Source: Burkholderiales bacterium
Lineage (GTDB): Bacteria > Pseudomonadota > Gammaproteobacteria > Burkholderiales > Burkholderiaceae_C
Direction of reading: 5' to 3'
Assembly: GCA_013205525.1 (NCBI GenBank)
Contig: JABMMR010000088.1
Coordinates: 1-15,512, forward strand
DNA: 15,512 nt
Numbering within the stretch: position 1 is the stretch's first letter; each line of letters starts with the position of its first letter. The notes below the pieces were generated by a model. The model was not told where the DNA came from and searched no databases. It saw only the letters and a program-made list of their open reading frames with translations. The position numbers and the translations under genes were made by a program. Below are positions 13,195 through 15,512 of the stretch, in pieces.

Positions 13195-14598
13195 TCAGCC
13201 AAACCAAACATCTGGCGGGTCAAGTGGGGCTGTCACTGTCACGCAAACTGTCTTTTTATCATCGACGGCCAGGGAAATTCGCCCACGGTGCAAGTGAATG
13301 ATTTCAATGCATAAACTCAAACCCAAGCCATGACCATCGACATGCCGCGTATGGGCCGAGTCGCCACGGTAGAAGCGCTCGAATGCCCGCCCTGTTAAAT
13401 CCTCCACCACCTCTTGCGTGGGATTGAAAATGGAAAACTCAAGCGCACCGTTGTGCTGCTTTAACTGGAAATGAATCCAACCTTCGGGAAGGTTGTAGTT
13501 GACGGCATTGACATACAAATTTTGAATGAGTTGATAAATTAAATTTTTATCGCAGCGCCACAACATCTGAGGCTCGACAGTTGAAGTGACAGACAAATTG
13601 GGCTGAAAGTTTTTCGCGTCGTCAACCATTTGCGAAACAACATCACTGATATTGATTTTTTCCATTTCCAGCTTCAAACTGTCTGAATCAGCGCGTGAAA
13701 GCAAGAGCAATTTTTCAGTAATGTCAATAAGCCGCTCAATCTCCTCACCCATCAAGCGCAAGCGTATTTGCGCGGAAGAGCCGCTGGGCAACTCTGCAAT
13801 GCCCAACTCCACATGACCGCGCAAAATAGTCAAAGGGGTTCTTAACTCATGCGAAGCGTCGGATGAGAATCGATGCGACTGCAGAAAACTGTTGTGCAAA
13901 CGACCACGCAACTCCTCAAAAACCTCTGTAAATGCTTTAAATTCTGTGAAGTCGGCTGTCACCTCCAAAGGGTCATTGAGGTTTTTAGAGGAGAGTTTTT
14001 GCAATCTATTTTTAATGTCATTGATGGGTCGCAACAAGACACTGGCCATCAACCAACTGACCATCAGCATCATCAAAAGAATGACTGGAAACACATACTG
14101 CATCACGCGGTTTCGAATGCCCCAGAGCTCATCCGCTGATTTCTTCACCACCGCTTGATCGGCCAGCAAGACATGTTGTGAGGACGTTTGCCGAATGGCG
14201 ATCCATTGCCCGGTTTCCCAAGACACGGGGGAGAATTGAAAATCTGGCACGGGTTGAGCTTGAATGTCTTCCCACTGCGTAGATGCTGAATGAACAAATT
14301 GGCACAGTAAGGAAAGCGGCGCCCGACCTTGTGAAAAAGGGCCATCGCAGTAAACATACTGGCTGGGCAAACTCTCCATCCAAGACCCAGCACGCGCAAC
14401 ATCTGCGCAATTGTTGAACTCTGTTTCTGTAGCTTGAGGGTCGGTGCATTGCTGCAAGACTTTCACCATGCCCGATTGAATACGCTCTTGTATGTAGTCT
14501 GAAGCTACTTTTTGACTCAGGTAGCGGTTGAGCAAAGAGACCGCCAAGATACAGAAAAAAAACTGCAGCATCAAGCGAAGTCGAAAAGAGTTCTTCAC
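13195..14598 (-). CDS. Sensor histidine kinase with four-cysteine periplasmic domain
   Basis: The protein has 467 residues. There are two membrane segments, about 8-25 and 167-187. The periplasmic domain between them (about 26-165) carries four cysteines (C51, C64, C84, C99), spaced to allow two disulfides. A HAMP segment follows (about 188-240). The H-box has H250 in FSSDASHELRTPL; the N-box is near N360-N364 (LIQNLYVNAVNYN); the F/G region includes AFERFYRG and DGHGLGLSLC (421-430). It would autophosphorylate at H250 and pass phosphate to the overlapping response regulator. The kinase core resembles QseC/CusS-type OmpR-partner kinases. The ligand is unknown, and the periplasmic domain matches nothing I can name. 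Confidence 0.93.
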   Translation of the reverse strand: MKNSFRLRLMLQFFFCILAVSLLNRYLSQKVASDYIQERIQSGMVKVLQQCTDPQATETEFNNCADVARAGSWMESLPSQYVYCDGPFSQGRAPLSLLCQFVHSASTQWEDIQAQPVPDFQFSPVSWETGQWIAIRQTSSQHVLLADQAVVKKSADELWGIRNRVMQYVFPVILLMMLMVSWLMASVLLRPINDIKNRLQKLSSKNLNDPLEVTADFTEFKAFTEVFEELRGRLHNSFLQSHRFSSDASHELRTPLTILRGHVELGIAELPSGSSAQIRLRLMGEEIERLIDITEKLLLLSRADSDSLKLEMEKINISDVVSQMVDDAKNFQPNLSVTSTVEPQMLWRCDKNLIYQLIQNLYVNAVNYNLPEGWIHFQLKQHNGALEFSIFNPTQEVVEDLTGRAFERFYRGDSAHTRHVDGHGLGLSLCIEIIHLHRGRISLAVDDKKTVCVTVTAPLDPPDVWFG

Positions 14599-15284
14599 GC
14601 CAAGCCTTTTAAATTGATGCGATACCCTACCCCGCGAATAGATTCAATGGGAAACATTGAGGTGCTGTTGTCGGTAGAAACCAATTTCTTTTTGATCCGT
14701 TGAACACACACATCCACCACATTGGTTTGCGGATCAAAATTGAAATTCCACACATGCTGTAATATTTGTTTACGAGAAAAAATATAGCCCGGCGAACGCA
14801 TCAAATAATCAAGCAACATGAACTCGCGTTGGCTGAGTACTGCGCTTCGGTCTTCCCAGTCGGCTCTGCGTGTGAGTCGATTCAGGGTGATGCCCGCCAA
14901 ACTGAAAACATCCTCGTTTTGACTTGCATTTCGTCCCAGCAAGGAGCGAATTCGGGCAATCAATTCTTCGATGAAAAAGGGTTTGGCTAAATAGTCATCT
15001 GCCCCCAAATCAAAGCCTTGCAAACGATCAGCCAAATCGGTTTTAGCGCTCAAGACAATGACGGGCAGTGTGATGCCTGCCGATCTGGCCTTGCGCAGCA
15101 ACTCAAAACCATCCAATTGAGGCAACATGATGTCAAGCACCAGCAAATCGTGCTGAGCCTGAAGCACGGCATTCAAACCCGCCAAACCATCTTCTATAGG
15201 GTCAACCGTCATGCCCGCCGCCCTGAGACCTTGGCAAACAAATGAGGCAATTTTGGGTTCGTCCTCAATCAGCAAAATACGCAT
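14595..15284 (-). CDS. OmpR/PhoB-family response regulator
   Basis: The protein has 229 residues, standard for the family. The receiver domain (1-117) has the acidic pocket E7/D8, phosphoacceptor D51 (LVLDIMLPQLDGFELL), S79 and K101 (KPFFIEEL). The winged-helix output domain (about 130-227) has LSQREFMLLDYLMRSPG, TNVVDVCVQRIKKKL and IRGVGYRIN. Its stop overlaps the kinase start (ATGA, 14595-14598), a normal response regulator-kinase operon. The start follows the amidohydrolase stop by only 12 bases, so the three genes may share one transcript. The ribosome-binding site is weak. No target operator could be identified in the window. Confidence 0.95.
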   Translation of the reverse strand: MRILLIEDEPKIASFVCQGLRAAGMTVDPIEDGLAGLNAVLQAQHDLLVLDIMLPQLDGFELLRKARSAGITLPVIVLSAKTDLADRLQGFDLGADDYLAKPFFIEELIARIRSLLGRNASQNEDVFSLAGITLNRLTRRADWEDRSAVLSQREFMLLDYLMRSPGYIFSRKQILQHVWNFNFDPQTNVVDVCVQRIKKKLVSTDNSTSMFPIESIRGVGYRINLKGLA

Positions 15285-15296
15285 CAGATTTTTTTC

Positions 15297-15512
15297 TCAA
15301 ACAAATTCGGTCAATAACTCGCCAGCCATTTTGCCCTCTAGGATCAGGCCATGCTGGTTGGCAACCCTGTATCCATTGACCCATACGCCCTGAACCCCTA
15401 GAGCAGCAGTGTTTAAGCGTGAAGCGCCACCTGGCAGATCAAACACACGGTGCTTGGGACCACGCCCTATTGCCTGGGGGTCAAACAGCAGCAAGTCGGC
15501 GGCGTAGCCAAC
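15297..15512 (-). CDS. C-terminal end of an amidohydrolase (N-acyl-D-amino-acid deacylase-like), cut by window edge
   Basis: The last 71 residues are present, open to the window edge. GYAADLLLFDP, GRGPKHRVFDLPGGASRL, and GVQGVWVNGYRVAN are the typical end of the D-aminoacylase/N-acyl-D-amino-acid deacylase group of metal-dependent amidohydrolases, where the C-terminal beta-sandwich follows the TIM barrel. The metal ligands lie outside the window, so activity cannot be judged. It ends 12 bases before the response regulator start and may be cotranscribed with the two-component genes. Confidence 0.8.
   Translation of the reverse strand, partial: VGYAADLLLFDPQAIGRGPKHRVFDLPGGASRLNTAALGVQGVWVNGYRVANQHGLILEGKMAGELLTEFV

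Overview
The window looks like a compact chromosomal segment of a betaproteobacterium, most likely a Burkholderiales/Comamonadaceae-type freshwater organism (Limnohabitans/Rhodoferax-like). This is inferred from remembered protein family character (SAF-type homoserine dehydrogenase-like protein, homodimeric AceE, YqiA-type hydrolase, MerR protein with a CxC-PRH C-terminal module), a G+C content near half by eye, and very tight gene packing. No tRNA, rRNA, CRISPR array, prophage or insertion sequence was seen. Genes mostly lie in short operons joined by ATGA or TAATG overlaps, and three tail-to-tail gene pairs overlap at their 3' ends.

Left part (1-2680): a leftward pair made of an EctD-like Fe(II)/2-oxoglutarate dioxygenase and a SAF-type NAD(P)-binding oxidoreductase cut by the window edge. 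Divergent from it is an exported TPR protein, whose end overlaps that of a leftward Lrp/AsnC regulator.

Middle part (2680-8600): the Lrp gene is divergent from a stand-alone homodimeric 2-oxoacid dehydrogenase E1 (AceE family, no aceF or lpd next to it), an arrangement that recalls mdeR/mdeB of Pseudomonas and suggests a 2-oxobutyrate or amino-acid-linked role. The E1 gene ends inside the end of serC, which is translationally coupled behind a LitR/CarH-like MerR regulator with a degenerate cobalamin-binding domain. A 164-bp AT-rich divergent region with 11-bp-spaced repeats and a palindrome separates this from an Rrf2 regulator lacking the Fe-S cysteines. A small leftward membrane protein gene follows.

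Right-centre (8570-11854): a tightly coupled rightward operon of CitE-like CoA-ester lyase, MaoC-like hydratase, fumarylacetoacetate-hydrolase-family enzyme and small cupin, probably a short catabolic module for a branched or C4-C5 dicarboxylic acyl-CoA or 2-oxo acid. A truncated HigA-type antitoxin and a YqiA-like alpha/beta hydrolase follow.

Right end (11838-15512): leftward genes. From upstream to downstream they are the tail of an N-acyl-D-amino-acid-deacylase-type amidohydrolase, an OmpR-type response regulator with its histidine kinase (overlapping), a 128-bp gap with a hairpin, an AT-rich gene of unknown function, and a gamma-glutamylcyclotransferase-like gene overlapping it.

The strongest candidates for undescribed biology are the MerR-SerC unit with its operator-like repeats, the lone E1/Lrp pair, the CitE-MaoC-FAH-cupin module, and the AT-rich unknown gene beside the two-component system. 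None is proven novel by sequence reading alone.
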